A stretch of DNA of 64,000 bases from Streptomyces anulatus (GTDB lineage Bacteria > Actinomycetota > Actinomycetes > Streptomycetales > Streptomycetaceae): NCBI RefSeq assembly GCF_014650675.1, contig NZ_BMVK01000014.1:124001-188000 (forward strand), in the 5' to 3' direction. Shown here one piece after another: positions 33,224-43,454 of the stretch (positions are counted from its first letter, which is position 1; each line of letters begins with the position of its first letter). The notes under the pieces are model-generated. The model worked only from the letters and a program-made list of their open reading frames with translations. It made no database searches and was not told the DNA's origin. Position numbers and translations under genes: made by a program.

Positions 33224-33721
33224 ATGCACGACCGCCAGCAGCACTCCTCCACCCGTTTCCCCGTCGCCGTCGACGCCGCCCTGCGCGAAGCGGGCTGGCA
33301 GCCCGGGCGCTGGGACATCCGCCAGGCGGAGGAATGGGCCGACGCACTGCGCTCCCACGCCTCCCCGGCCGGCCATCAGCACGCGGTCTTCCCGGCCGCG
33401 GTCGAGGCCTGGGCGGAGTTCGGCGGCCTCCGCATCACGGCGTCCGCGCCCGGCCGCCACATCGCGCCCGCCTCGGTGCGCATCGACCCGCTCAGCGGCC
33501 TCCACCTGGCCCGGACGCTCGGGGACCTCGGCCGCGCCCTGGAGACGGAGGTCAGCCCGCTCGGGGCGGAGGGCGAGGAGCAGGCGGTCCTGGCGATCGA
33601 CACGGAGGGCCGGGTGTACAGCATCGACCACACGGGTGACTGGTTCCTGGGCCAGGACATCGACGAGGCCCTGGCCACGCTGGTGACGGGCACGCAACCG
33701 TCGCGTCTGACGTCAGCCTGA
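33224..33721 (+). CDS. SUKH-3 immunity-type protein
   Basis: A 165-residue protein resembling the SUKH-3 family (FPVAVDAALREAGWQPGRWD, VEAWAEFGGLRI, and YSIDHTGDWFLGQDIDEAL). SUKH-superfamily proteins neutralise diverse nuclease and deaminase toxins by direct binding. It starts 10 nt after the YwqJ-type deaminase gene and is presumably its cognate inhibitor, forming a toxin-immunity gene pair. Its transcript runs into a repeat-rich convergent gap. Confidence 0.85.
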   Translation: MHDRQQHSSTRFPVAVDAALREAGWQPGRWDIRQAEEWADALRSHASPAGHQHAVFPAAVEAWAEFGGLRITASAPGRHIAPASVRIDPLSGLHLARTLGDLGRALETEVSPLGAEGEEQAVLAIDTEGRVYSIDHTGDWFLGQDIDEALATLVTGTQPSRLTSA

Positions 33722-33726
33722 GCCAC

Positions 33727-33804
33727 GTCCGGCACTCGACGACGAAACCGGCCCACCACCAGCCCGTCCGGCGCTCGACGACGAAACCGGCCCACCACCA
33801 GCCC
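33727..33804. repeat. Tandem duplication of a 39-bp unit
   Basis: Units 33727-33765 and 33766-33804 differ at one base (ggcActcgac versus ggcGctcgac). A third partial unit begins at 33816. Only two full copies and no spacers, so not a CRISPR array. Confidence 0.85.
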
Positions 33805-33811
33805 GACTACC

Positions 33812-33933
33812 AGCCCGTCCGGCGTTTGAGGACGGAACCGTCGCTCGGGACGAACGGGCACCATCGCTTCCCGGACACGGAAGGGTCGCCGCTCCCCACA
33901 GCCAGGGTTCCGTCCTCAAACGCCGGACGGGCT
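33812..33933. terminator. 28-bp perfect inverted repeat, bidirectional terminator
   Basis: The arm 33812-33839 (starting AGCCCGTCCGGCGTTTGAGG) is perfectly complementary to 33906-33933, with a 66-bp interior. It lies between two convergent genes. Confidence 0.65.
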
Positions 33934-34044
33934 GGAATGGCCGGCCCCCGCACGCCGGGCAGCAGGAAGGGCCGGCGCCCGCCCGCAGAACGTGCTGAAG
34001 GGCCGGCCCTCGCACGCCGGGCGGGCTGAAGTGGCCGGTCGGGT

Positions 34045-35370
34045 TCAGGGGTTGGTCGGGGTTGTGGGGAGGACCGCCGAGACACGGAAGCCTCCCGCGT
34101 CCGTCGGGCCGGACACGAACACGCCCCCCAGCCCCAGCACCCGCTCCCGCATCCCCACAAGCCCGTTCCCCCCGCTCGGCAGCCCCGCGTCCGCCGCCGC
34201 CGCGTCCGAAGGGCCGTTCTCCACCTGCATCGCGACCTCGGCCTCCCGATGCGCCAGCCGCACCCATGTCTTCGCGCCCGCCGCGTGCTTGTGCACGTTC
34301 GTCAGCGCCTCCTGCACCACCCGGAACGCCGTCTGCTCGACCTCCGGCGGATACGGCCGCAGCTCACCGTCGACCGACAGTTCGACGGTCATCCCCGCCT
34401 GCCGCGACTGCGCCACCAACGCCTCCAGCTCGTGCAGCCGGGGCCCGTCCTCGGACGCGGCGGTGGCGGCGGCCGCGACGGCCGCCTGTCTCACCGACGC
34501 CAGCGGAACCGCTCCCGCGGCGGCCGGCGCGGTCAGCGCGTCCCCGGTGCGCAGCACGCCGAGCATCTCGCGCAACTCCGTCAGCGCCTGCCGTCCCATG
34601 TCCCCGACCAGCGCCGCGTTGCGCACGGCCTTCGCCGGATCCTTCGGCGCGACGGCCTGGAGGGCCGCGGCGTGGACCACCATCAGGCTCACCCGGTGCG
34701 CGACCACGTCGTGCATCTCCCGGGCGATCCGGGTCCGCTCCTCCGTACGCGCCCACTCGGCCCGCTCCTCGGCCCGGTCCGCGAGCAGCGACAGCTCCCG
34801 CTCCAGCGAATCGGCCCGCTCCCGCAGGCTCTCCATCAGCCGCCGTCTGGCCCCTATGTAGAGGCCGAACAGCACGGACGGGGCCGTGAGCCCCACCGCC
34901 ATGAAGACGGACATCAGCGGGACGTACCAGTCCCCCGGCCCGAAGTCGGCCTGCTCGGCCACGCTCTGCCGCAGCCGTACGTAGGTGACGATGAACGTCC
35001 CCACCAGCGCCATCCCCGCCAGGACGACGGTGATCCGGCGCGGCACCTCGGACGCGGCCAGCGTGTAGAGGCCCACGAGGGCCATCAGGAAGCCCATCTC
35101 GGCGGGCGTCATCGCGATCGTCACGAGCACCACGACGATCGGCCACCGCCGGCGTACCAGCAGCACCGAACCCGCCAGCAGTCCGAACACCACGCCCACC
35201 GGCACCGGTATCCCGGTGTTCCGGGCGAACTCCACCCCCTCCAGGCCACACTCCAGCGCCGATACCAGCGCCAGTCCCACGTCCAGGGCGACACTGCGTC
35301 GCCGCTCCCACCACCAGTAGCCGCGGGTGGTCGATCCCGCCGCTTCCCGGTCTGCCCCCGTTGCGGTCAT
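34045..35370 (-). CDS. Orphan NarL-partner-type sensor histidine kinase
   Basis: A 441-residue membrane histidine kinase. About six membrane helices lie within residues 25-195. The HisKA_3 phosphoacceptor motif is REMHDVVAHRVS, the N box is FRVVQEALTNVHKHA, and the G box is GGNGLVGMRERV. This class phosphorylates NarL/LuxR-type response regulators, yet none is adjacent; the nearest are the two at 46.9 and 51.8 kb, both defective. ATG at 35370 has no Shine-Dalgarno, but a TAGGCT hexamer ends 7 nt upstream, indicating a leaderless transcript. Confidence 0.92.
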   Translation of the reverse strand: MTATGADREAAGSTTRGYWWWERRRSVALDVGLALVSALECGLEGVEFARNTGIPVPVGVVFGLLAGSVLLVRRRWPIVVVLVTIAMTPAEMGFLMALVGLYTLAASEVPRRITVVLAGMALVGTFIVTYVRLRQSVAEQADFGPGDWYVPLMSVFMAVGLTAPSVLFGLYIGARRRLMESLRERADSLERELSLLADRAEERAEWARTEERTRIAREMHDVVAHRVSLMVVHAAALQAVAPKDPAKAVRNAALVGDMGRQALTELREMLGVLRTGDALTAPAAAGAVPLASVRQAAVAAAATAASEDGPRLHELEALVAQSRQAGMTVELSVDGELRPYPPEVEQTAFRVVQEALTNVHKHAAGAKTWVRLAHREAEVAMQVENGPSDAAAADAGLPSGGNGLVGMRERVLGLGGVFVSGPTDAGGFRVSAVLPTTPTNP

Positions 35371-35377
35371 GGCATCC

Positions 35378-35383
35378 AGCCTA
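35378..35383 (-). promoter_or_regulatory. -10 element of leaderless kinase promoter
   Basis: Minus-strand TAGGCT, 7 nt before the ATG at 35370, identical to the hexamer before the MGVS leader ORF. No obvious -35. Confidence 0.45.
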
Positions 35384-35536
35384 CGGGCGGACGCATCCCA
35401 ATTTCCGGTGACCGGCAACGGCGCGCACCGGGCCGGGAGTGCGGAGCTTCGTCGTCGCGTAGAAGGTGCTCCGTACGGCATAGTGTTGGGTGCCGATCCG
35501 ACGGGCCGGGACAATGTCCGGTTCAGTCGGAATTAT

Positions 35537-35609
35537 TCCCCCATGGTGTAATCAGGCAGCACTGCGGTTTTTGGTACCGTATGTTCAGGTTCGAATCCTG
35601 ATGGGGGAG
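35537..35609 (+). tRNA. tRNA-Gln (anticodon UUG)
   Basis: A 73-nt cloverleaf. Acceptor TCCCCCA pairs with TGGGGGA (35602-35608), anticodon stem GCGGT pairs with ACCGT including one G-U pair, and the loop TTTTGGT gives anticodon TTG at 35571-35573. The T arm is TCAGG-TTCGAAT-CCTGA, and the discriminator is G at 35609. A full CCA is not encoded. It reads CAA codons, rare in GC-rich genomes, and lies just upstream of glmU. Confidence 0.96.
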
Positions 35610-35718
35610 CCTCGGCACACGGGCCCCGACCACACCGGTCGGGGCCCGCCCCCGTTTCGTGCGGAAACACCCCCGGTATCCTGCGGATGACCACCACCCG
35701 AAGCCGAAGGGCACATCC

Positions 35719-37164
35719 GTGAGCGCAACCAGCCCGGCAGCCGTCGTCGTCCTCGCAGCGGGTGAGGGCACCCGCATGAAGTCGAAGACCCCCAAGGTTC
35801 TGCACGAGATCTCCGGGCGCTCGCTCGTCGGACATGTCGTCGCCGCCGCCCGCGAGCTGGACCCCCAGCACCTCGTCGTGGTCGTCGGCCATGCCAGCGA
35901 GCAGGTCACCGCACACCTGAACGCCGGCGACGCCGTGCGCACCGCGTTCCAGGCCGAGCAGAACGGGACCGGGCACGCCGTCCGCATGGGTCTTGAGGAG
36001 CTGGGCGGGAACGTCGAGGGCACCGTGATCGTCGTCTGCGGCGACACCCCCCTGCTGTCGGGCGAGACGCTCGGCGCGCTCGCCGCCACCCACGCCGCCG
36101 ACGCCAACGCGGTCACCGTCCTGAGCGCCGAGGTCCCCGACTCCACCGGCTACGGACGCATCGTGCGCGACTCCGCCACCGGCGCGGTCACCGAGATCGT
36201 CGAGCACAAGGACGCCACCGACGAGCAGCGGGCGATCCGGGAGATCAACTCCGGGGTGTTCGCGTTCGACGGGCGGCTGTTGGGCGACGCGCTGGGCAAG
36301 GTGCGCACCGACAACAGCCAGGGCGAGGAGTACCTCACCGACGTGCTGTCCATCCTGCGCGAGGCCGGGCACCGGGTCGGGGCGTCCGTGGCGGGCGACC
36401 ACCGCGAGATCCTCGGCATCAACAACCGGCTCCAGCTGGCCGAGGCGCGCCGGCTGCTGAACGAGCGGCTGCTGGAGCGGGCGATGCTCGCGGGCGTGAC
36501 CGTGGTGGACCCGGCGTCCACGCTGATCGACGCGACGGTGACGTACGAGCGGGACGCGGTCGTGCACCCGGGGACCCAGCTGCTGGGGACCACGCACCTC
36601 GCGGAGGACAGCGAGGTGGGACCGAACTCGCGGATCGAGAGCACCGTCGTCGGGGCCGGCGCCCGGGTGGACAACTCGGTGACGCTCTCGGCGGAGATCG
36701 GGGCGGGGGCGCTCGTCGGCCCGTACGCGTATCTGCGGCCGGGGACCCGGCTGGGGACGAAGGCCAAGGCCGGTACGTACGTGGAGATGAAGAACGCCAC
36801 GATCGGGGAAGGGACGAAGGTCCCGCACCTGAGCTACGTCGGTGACGCGACGATCGGCGACCACACCAACATCGGTGCGGCGAGCGTCTTCGTGAACTAC
36901 GACGGCGTCGCCAAGCACCACACGACGATCGGCTCCCACTGCCGTACCGGTTCGGACAATATGTTTGTGGCGCCCGTCACGGTCGGGGACGGGGTCTACA
37001 CCGCCGCCGGGTCGGTCATCACCAAGGACGTGCCCGCCGGTTCGCTGGCCGTGGCGCGGGGCCAGCAGCGGAATATCGAGGGTTGGGTGGCCCGGAAGCG
37101 TCCGGGCAGCGCGGCCGCGCAGGCCGCTCAGGCGTCGTCGCAGGAGACCGACGGGCAAAGCTGA
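35719..37164 (+). CDS. glmU: Bifunctional GlmU uridylyl-/acetyltransferase
   Basis: A 481-residue enzyme making UDP-GlcNAc, the precursor of peptidoglycan and teichoic acids. The N-terminal pyrophosphorylase has VLAAGEGTRMKSKTPKVLHE near residues 10-30 and CGDTPLL. The C-terminal half is the left-handed beta-helix acetyltransferase (IGAGALVGPYAYLRPGTRLG, GTYVEMKNATIGEGTKVPHL, and VFVNYDGVAKHHT). The C-terminal 20 residues are an Ala/Gln-rich tail. GTG at 35719 has GAAGGG upstream; the frame extends to 35659 without support. prs follows after 119 bp. Confidence 0.98.
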   Translation: MSATSPAAVVVLAAGEGTRMKSKTPKVLHEISGRSLVGHVVAAARELDPQHLVVVVGHASEQVTAHLNAGDAVRTAFQAEQNGTGHAVRMGLEELGGNVEGTVIVVCGDTPLLSGETLGALAATHAADANAVTVLSAEVPDSTGYGRIVRDSATGAVTEIVEHKDATDEQRAIREINSGVFAFDGRLLGDALGKVRTDNSQGEEYLTDVLSILREAGHRVGASVAGDHREILGINNRLQLAEARRLLNERLLERAMLAGVTVVDPASTLIDATVTYERDAVVHPGTQLLGTTHLAEDSEVGPNSRIESTVVGAGARVDNSVTLSAEIGAGALVGPYAYLRPGTRLGTKAKAGTYVEMKNATIGEGTKVPHLSYVGDATIGDHTNIGAASVFVNYDGVAKHHTTIGSHCRTGSDNMFVAPVTVGDGVYTAAGSVITKDVPAGSLAVARGQQRNIEGWVARKRPGSAAAQAAQASSQETDGQS

Positions 37165-37283
37165 CCGGAAACAGGTGCGCCGGTGACGGCGTACCGTGAT
37201 AGATGCTCACCCATTTCGGCTGGCTCGTTGCACATCGGGACCTATGCGTGCAGCGCCAGATACACGTCTGAGGAGACTGTGCT

Positions 37284-38261
37284 GTGACCGGGATCAAGAC
37301 GACCGGCGAGAAGAAACTGATGCTCTTCTCCGGCCGCGCCCACCCCGAGCTGGCCGAGGAGGTCGCCCATCAGCTGGGAGTCGGTCTCGTGCCGACGAAG
37401 GCGTTCGATTTCGCCAACGGTGAGATCTATGTGCGGTTCCAGGAGTCGGCACGTGGCGCGGACTGCTTCCTGATCCAGAGCCACACGGCTCCGATCAACA
37501 AGTGGATCATGGAGCAGCTGATCATGCTGGACGCGCTGAAGCGCGCTTCGGCCCGCTCCATCACGGTGATCGTGCCGTTCTACGGGTACGCCCGCCAGGA
37601 CAAGAAGCACCGTGGCCGCGAGCCGATCTCGGCCCGTCTGGTGGCGGACCTGATGAAGACGGCGGGTGCGGACCGGATCCTCACCGTCGATCTGCACACG
37701 GACCAGATCCAGGGCTTCTTCGACGGCCCGGTGGACCACCTGTTCGCGCTGCCGATCCTGGCGGACTACGTGGGCGCGAAGGTCGACCGTTCCAAGCTGA
37801 CGATCGTGTCGCCGGACGCGGGCCGTGTGCGGGTCGCCGACCGCTGGTGCGACCGGCTGGACGCGCCGCTGGCGATCGTGCACAAGCGCCGCGACAAGGA
37901 CGTGCCGAACCAGGTCTCCGTCCACGAGGTCGTGGGCAACGTCGAGGGCCGGGTCTGTGTGCTGGTCGACGACATGATCGACACCGGTGGCACGATCTGC
38001 GCCGCCGCGGACGCGCTGTTCGCGCACGGTGCGGAGGACGTCATCGTGACGGCGACGCACGGGGTGCTGTCGGGTCCGGCGGCGGACCGGCTGAAGAACT
38101 CGAAGGTGAGCGAGTTCGTGTTCACGGACACGCTGCCGACGCCGGGCGAGCTGGAGCTGGACAAGATCACGGTGCTCTCGATCGCGCCGACGATCGCGCG
38201 TGCGGTGCGTGAGGTGTTCGAGGACGGTTCGGTGACGAGCCTCTTCGAGGAGCAGGGCTGA
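37284..38261 (+). CDS. prs: Ribose-phosphate pyrophosphokinase
   Basis: A 325-residue PRPP synthase, transferring pyrophosphate from ATP to ribose 5-phosphate to feed purine, pyrimidine, His and Trp synthesis. Diagnostic segments are FSGRAHPELAEEVAHQLGV, the ATP-binding YARQDKKHRGREPISARLV, DLHTDQIQGFFDGPVDHL and the PRPP loop CVLVDDMIDTGGTI. GTG at 37284 has GAGGAG about 11 nt upstream. It follows glmU in the same direction, as in many actinomycetes. Confidence 0.98.
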   Translation: MTGIKTTGEKKLMLFSGRAHPELAEEVAHQLGVGLVPTKAFDFANGEIYVRFQESARGADCFLIQSHTAPINKWIMEQLIMLDALKRASARSITVIVPFYGYARQDKKHRGREPISARLVADLMKTAGADRILTVDLHTDQIQGFFDGPVDHLFALPILADYVGAKVDRSKLTIVSPDAGRVRVADRWCDRLDAPLAIVHKRRDKDVPNQVSVHEVVGNVEGRVCVLVDDMIDTGGTICAAADALFAHGAEDVIVTATHGVLSGPAADRLKNSKVSEFVFTDTLPTPGELELDKITVLSIAPTIARAVREVFEDGSVTSLFEEQG

Positions 38262-38271
38262 CAGCAGTGAC

Positions 38272-38289
38272 GATCACCCTCCGGTGATC
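38272..38289 (+). terminator. Short hairpin after prs
   Basis: GATCACC (38272-38278) and GGTGATC (38283-38289) with loop CTCC lie 10 bp past the prs stop codon. It is a weak but well-placed terminator candidate. Confidence 0.5.
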
Positions 38290-38293
38290 CACT

Positions 38294-38323
38294 TTGGGGT
38301 GCGGCCTCCCCGCCGGGTAGACT
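38294..38323 (+). promoter_or_regulatory. rplY promoter
   Basis: TTGGGG (38294-38299) and TAGACT (38318-38323) are 18 bp apart, a good vegetative-type promoter. It implies a leader of about 140 nt before rplY, which can form hairpins such as CCGTAC-CTGTGT-GTACGG near 38349. Confidence 0.6.
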
Positions 38324-38468
38324 CAGCGAGTTGCTCGGCGAGGGAGGCCGTACCTGTGTGTACGGCGGTCCGTTATCGACGCGCTCTTCGTAGCAGGCCT
38401 GTCGTGGGCCGGGTGACCGTTCGTGTTCCGTCTCCCGACGGCTCACCCACCTGACGAGGAGTGCAACC

Positions 38469-39056
38469 ATGGCTGAGATCAAGCTCGCCACCGAGGTCCG
38501 TACCGAGTTCGGCAAGGGCGCCGCCCGCCGCGTGCGTCGCGCCAACCGCGTTCCCGCGGTCGTCTACGGCCACGGCGCCGAGCCGGTCCACGTCACGCTG
38601 CCGGGCCACGAGCTGCAGCTCGCGCTCCGTACGGCCAACGTCCTGATCGGTCTGGAGATCGACGGCAAGGACACGCTGGTCATCCCCAAGGCCGTGCAGC
38701 GTCACCCCCTCCGCAGCAGCATCGAGCACGTCGACCTGCTGACCGTGAAGCGCGGCGAGAAGGTCCAGGTCGAGATCGCGGTGCACGCCGAGGGCGACCT
38801 GGCGCCGGGCGCCAACCTGCTGGAGTTCGTGCAGAACACGCTGCTCGTCGAGGCCGAGGCCACCCACATCCCCGAGTCCGTGACGGTCTCCGTCGCGGGT
38901 CTGGACGCCGGTGACTCGATCCAGGCCAAGGACATCGCGCTGCCCAAGGGCTCCGTGCTGGCCGGCGACGAGGACGCCATCGTGATCCAGGTCGTCGCCG
39001 CGCAGGCCGAGGAGCCGGCCGCGGGCGAGGGCGACGAGGCCGCCGCCGAGGCCTGA
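38469..39056 (+). CDS. rplY: 50S ribosomal protein L25 (Ctc form)
   Basis: A 195-residue L25/TL5/Ctc protein that binds 5S rRNA in the large subunit. The N-terminal L25 domain (IKLATEVRTEFGKGAARRVR, then NRVPAVVYG) is followed by the C-terminal TL5 beta domain (about residues 95-180) and an acidic Ala/Glu tail. The long form also serves as a general stress protein in some Gram-positives. GAGGAG precedes the ATG. It has its own promoter downstream of prs and a strong terminator before pth. Confidence 0.97.
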   Translation: MAEIKLATEVRTEFGKGAARRVRRANRVPAVVYGHGAEPVHVTLPGHELQLALRTANVLIGLEIDGKDTLVIPKAVQRHPLRSSIEHVDLLTVKRGEKVQVEIAVHAEGDLAPGANLLEFVQNTLLVEAEATHIPESVTVSVAGLDAGDSIQAKDIALPKGSVLAGDEDAIVIQVVAAQAEEPAAGEGDEAAAEA

Positions 39057-39090
39057 GCCCCACGGCTCACCGTTCCACCTGCTTGACTGA

Positions 39091-39126
39091 CGGGGTGGTG
39101 GCTCCCTTCCGGGAGCCGCCGCCCCG
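39091..39126 (+). terminator. Strong terminator after rplY
   Basis: A 16-bp stem (39091-39106 with 39111-39126) containing two G-U pairs and loop TTCC, followed by TTTG. Confidence 0.8.
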
Positions 39127-39167
39127 TTTGCCTGCCATCCCCCTGCGTGCGAGGAGACCGAGCGCTG

Positions 39168-39761
39168 ATGTCCGACGCCACCGACCCCTGGCTCATCGTG
39201 GGCCTGGGCAATCCCGGTCCCGACTACGCGGCGAACCGGCACAACGTCGGGTTCATGGTCGCCGATCTGCTGGCGACGCGGATCGGCGGGAAGTTCAAGC
39301 GGGCGCAGAAGGCCCAGGCGCAGGTCGTGGAGGGGCGGATGGGCCCGCCGGGTCCGGCGAGCCGCCGGGTGATCCTGGTGAAGCCGATGTCGTACATGAA
39401 TCTGTCGGGCGGGCCGGTGACGGCGCTGCGGGACTTCTACAAGGTGCCGACGGATCACGTCGTGGCGGTCCATGACGAGCTGGACGTCGACTACGGGATG
39501 CTGCGGCTGAAGCTGGGCGGCGGCGACAACGGGCACAACGGGCTGAAGTCGATGACGAAGGCGATGGGTCCGGACTATCACCGGGTGCGGTTCGGGATCG
39601 GGCGGCCGCCGGGTCGGATGCAGGTCGCGGACTTCGTGCTGAAGGACTTCTCGTCGACCGAGCGCAAGGAGCTGGAGTTCCTGGTGGACCGGTCGGCGGA
39701 CTCGGTGGAGTGTCTGCTCGCGGAGGGTCTGGAGCGGGCGCAGAGCGCGTACAACTCCTGA
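39168..39761 (+). CDS. pth: Peptidyl-tRNA hydrolase
   Basis: A 197-residue enzyme that frees tRNA from dropped-off peptidyl-tRNA. Signature segments are VGLGNPGPDYAANRHNVGF with the catalytic His, KPMSYMNLSGGPV, and VVAVHDELDVDYG plus GGGDNGHNGLKS. ATG at 39168 (MSDATDPWLIVGLGN) is chosen; GAGGAG is 11 nt upstream. The rplY-pth pairing is common in bacteria. Confidence 0.98.
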   Translation: MSDATDPWLIVGLGNPGPDYAANRHNVGFMVADLLATRIGGKFKRAQKAQAQVVEGRMGPPGPASRRVILVKPMSYMNLSGGPVTALRDFYKVPTDHVVAVHDELDVDYGMLRLKLGGGDNGHNGLKSMTKAMGPDYHRVRFGIGRPPGRMQVADFVLKDFSSTERKELEFLVDRSADSVECLLAEGLERAQSAYNS

Positions 39762-39798
39762 CATTCCTGGTGCTGGTGGGACGTTCTTCGGCCACGGG

Positions 39799-39828
39799 TT
39801 GACCCGGGGTGCGGGTCTGGCCAAGGAT
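39799..39828 (+). promoter_or_regulatory. Leaderless promoter TTGACC-18-AAGGAT
   Basis: TTGACC (39799-39804) and AAGGAT (39823-39828) are 18 bp apart, and the ATG at 39837 follows 8 nt later with no Shine-Dalgarno between. Confidence 0.6.
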
Positions 39829-39836
39829 CGGCCCCC

Positions 39837-40307
39837 ATGAAACGGAGCTCTTCCCAGCGTGCGGCGCTCGCGGGCCGTCGGGCGGCCATGGGACTGGTCG
39901 TCCTGGTGCTGCTGGTCGCGGGTGCGTGGTCGTCGTGGAACACCGCGCACCACATCATTCTGGCCAAGGGCCGTGACCACGGCACCGTGACGGTGACGGG
40001 GTGCGGCGAGGAGACGTGCACCGGTTCGTACGAACCGGACGCGGCGTCGCGGGAGCGCCCGGAGGTGAGCGTGGACCGGTCCGTCGCGGCGCGGAAGGGG
40101 GATCGTTTCCCCGTGGTGGTGAAGCCCGGCACCGATGCGGTGGTCCGCACGGGGGTGCCGGGCTTTCTGCATGCGTGGGTGCCGCTGGGCGGGGCGATGG
40201 TGCTGGCCGCGTTCGTGATCGGCGGCGGGCTGCGCATGTCGCGGACGGCGTGGGGTGCCGGTACGGCGGGGGCGGCCCTGCTGGTGGCGACGTTCGTCGC
40301 GCTGTAA
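39837..40307 (+). CDS. Membrane protein with an extracytoplasmic loop
   Basis: A 156-residue protein with a basic N-terminus (MKRSSSQRAALAGRRA), one membrane helix near residues 17-36, and a soluble loop of about 65 residues containing TGCGEETCTGSYE (two Cys, possible disulfide). Two further helices near 108-130 and 137-156 follow. It is an unrecognised family with no catalytic motif. It probably starts from a leaderless promoter and converges with ppc, 28 bp away. Confidence 0.7.
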   Translation: MKRSSSQRAALAGRRAAMGLVVLVLLVAGAWSSWNTAHHIILAKGRDHGTVTVTGCGEETCTGSYEPDAASRERPEVSVDRSVAARKGDRFPVVVKPGTDAVVRTGVPGFLHAWVPLGGAMVLAAFVIGGGLRMSRTAWGAGTAGAALLVATFVAL

Positions 40308-40335
40308 CAGGACCGCCCCGGGGTCTTCCCTGCGG

Positions 40336-43065
<2,730 letters not shown>

Positions 43066-43454
43066 AGTGTGCGGCTCCTTGCAGTGAATGAGGAGGTGCG
43101 TTCGCTTCGCCGTCCCACGTGCGTGGTGGTGGGGACGGGTGGCGGGGTCCGGGGCCCTGCGGCTGGCAGCGGTGCTGTCGCCACGCCCCGACGAGCGGGT
43201 GCGGACCGCGCTGTCCGACCCTCTCAGGATAGGTGTCGTCGCAGGCGGCGTGTCCGCTGCCCCGGCGGGGGCGCGGTCGTCGCGCGACACCCCCTACCCC
43301 TTACCCCGGGGGCGGGCGGGCTACCGCGCGGGACGGGTTGGAGCGGCCTCTCGTGTTGTGGGCCCCGTCACTGCCATACTTACCAAGCCGTAGGTTACGG
43401 AACCGTAGCCATGGCCGTCCGCGTCTCCTCCCTCACCCTCAGAGGTATCCCCCC
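43066..43454. other. Divergent region between ppc and the desaturase
   Basis: A 389-bp region with promoters for both directions. The CCGTA/TACGG half-site array at 43388-43407 is the only clear regulatory signal. A pyrimidine-rich CCCCTACCCCTTACCCC run lies near 43290. No gene is supported. Confidence 0.5.
43388..43407. promoter_or_regulatory. Triple half-site array upstream of the desaturase
   Basis: CCGTA (43388), TACGG (43396) and CCGTA (43403) alternate in orientation, so TACGG-AA-CCGTA and CCGTA-GGT-TACGG are overlapping palindromes. The site is 48 bp upstream of the desaturase start and is a likely operator for the TetR protein of the same operon. Confidence 0.55.

Larger units (their letters stand above)
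33722..34044. repeat. Repeat-dense convergent intergenic region
   Basis: A 323-bp gap holding tandem 39-bp units, a 28-bp long-range inverted repeat and several copies of GCACGCCGGGC next to GGCCGG blocks (about 33945-34025). The recurring core CCCGTCCGGCG-TTGAGGAC is, from memory, widespread between Streptomyces genes. No gene is present. Confidence 0.7.

Noticed and set aside
33727..33933. Possible CRISPR-like repeats
   Set aside because: Only two full direct copies with no unique spacers, plus an inverted copy; no cas genes in the window.
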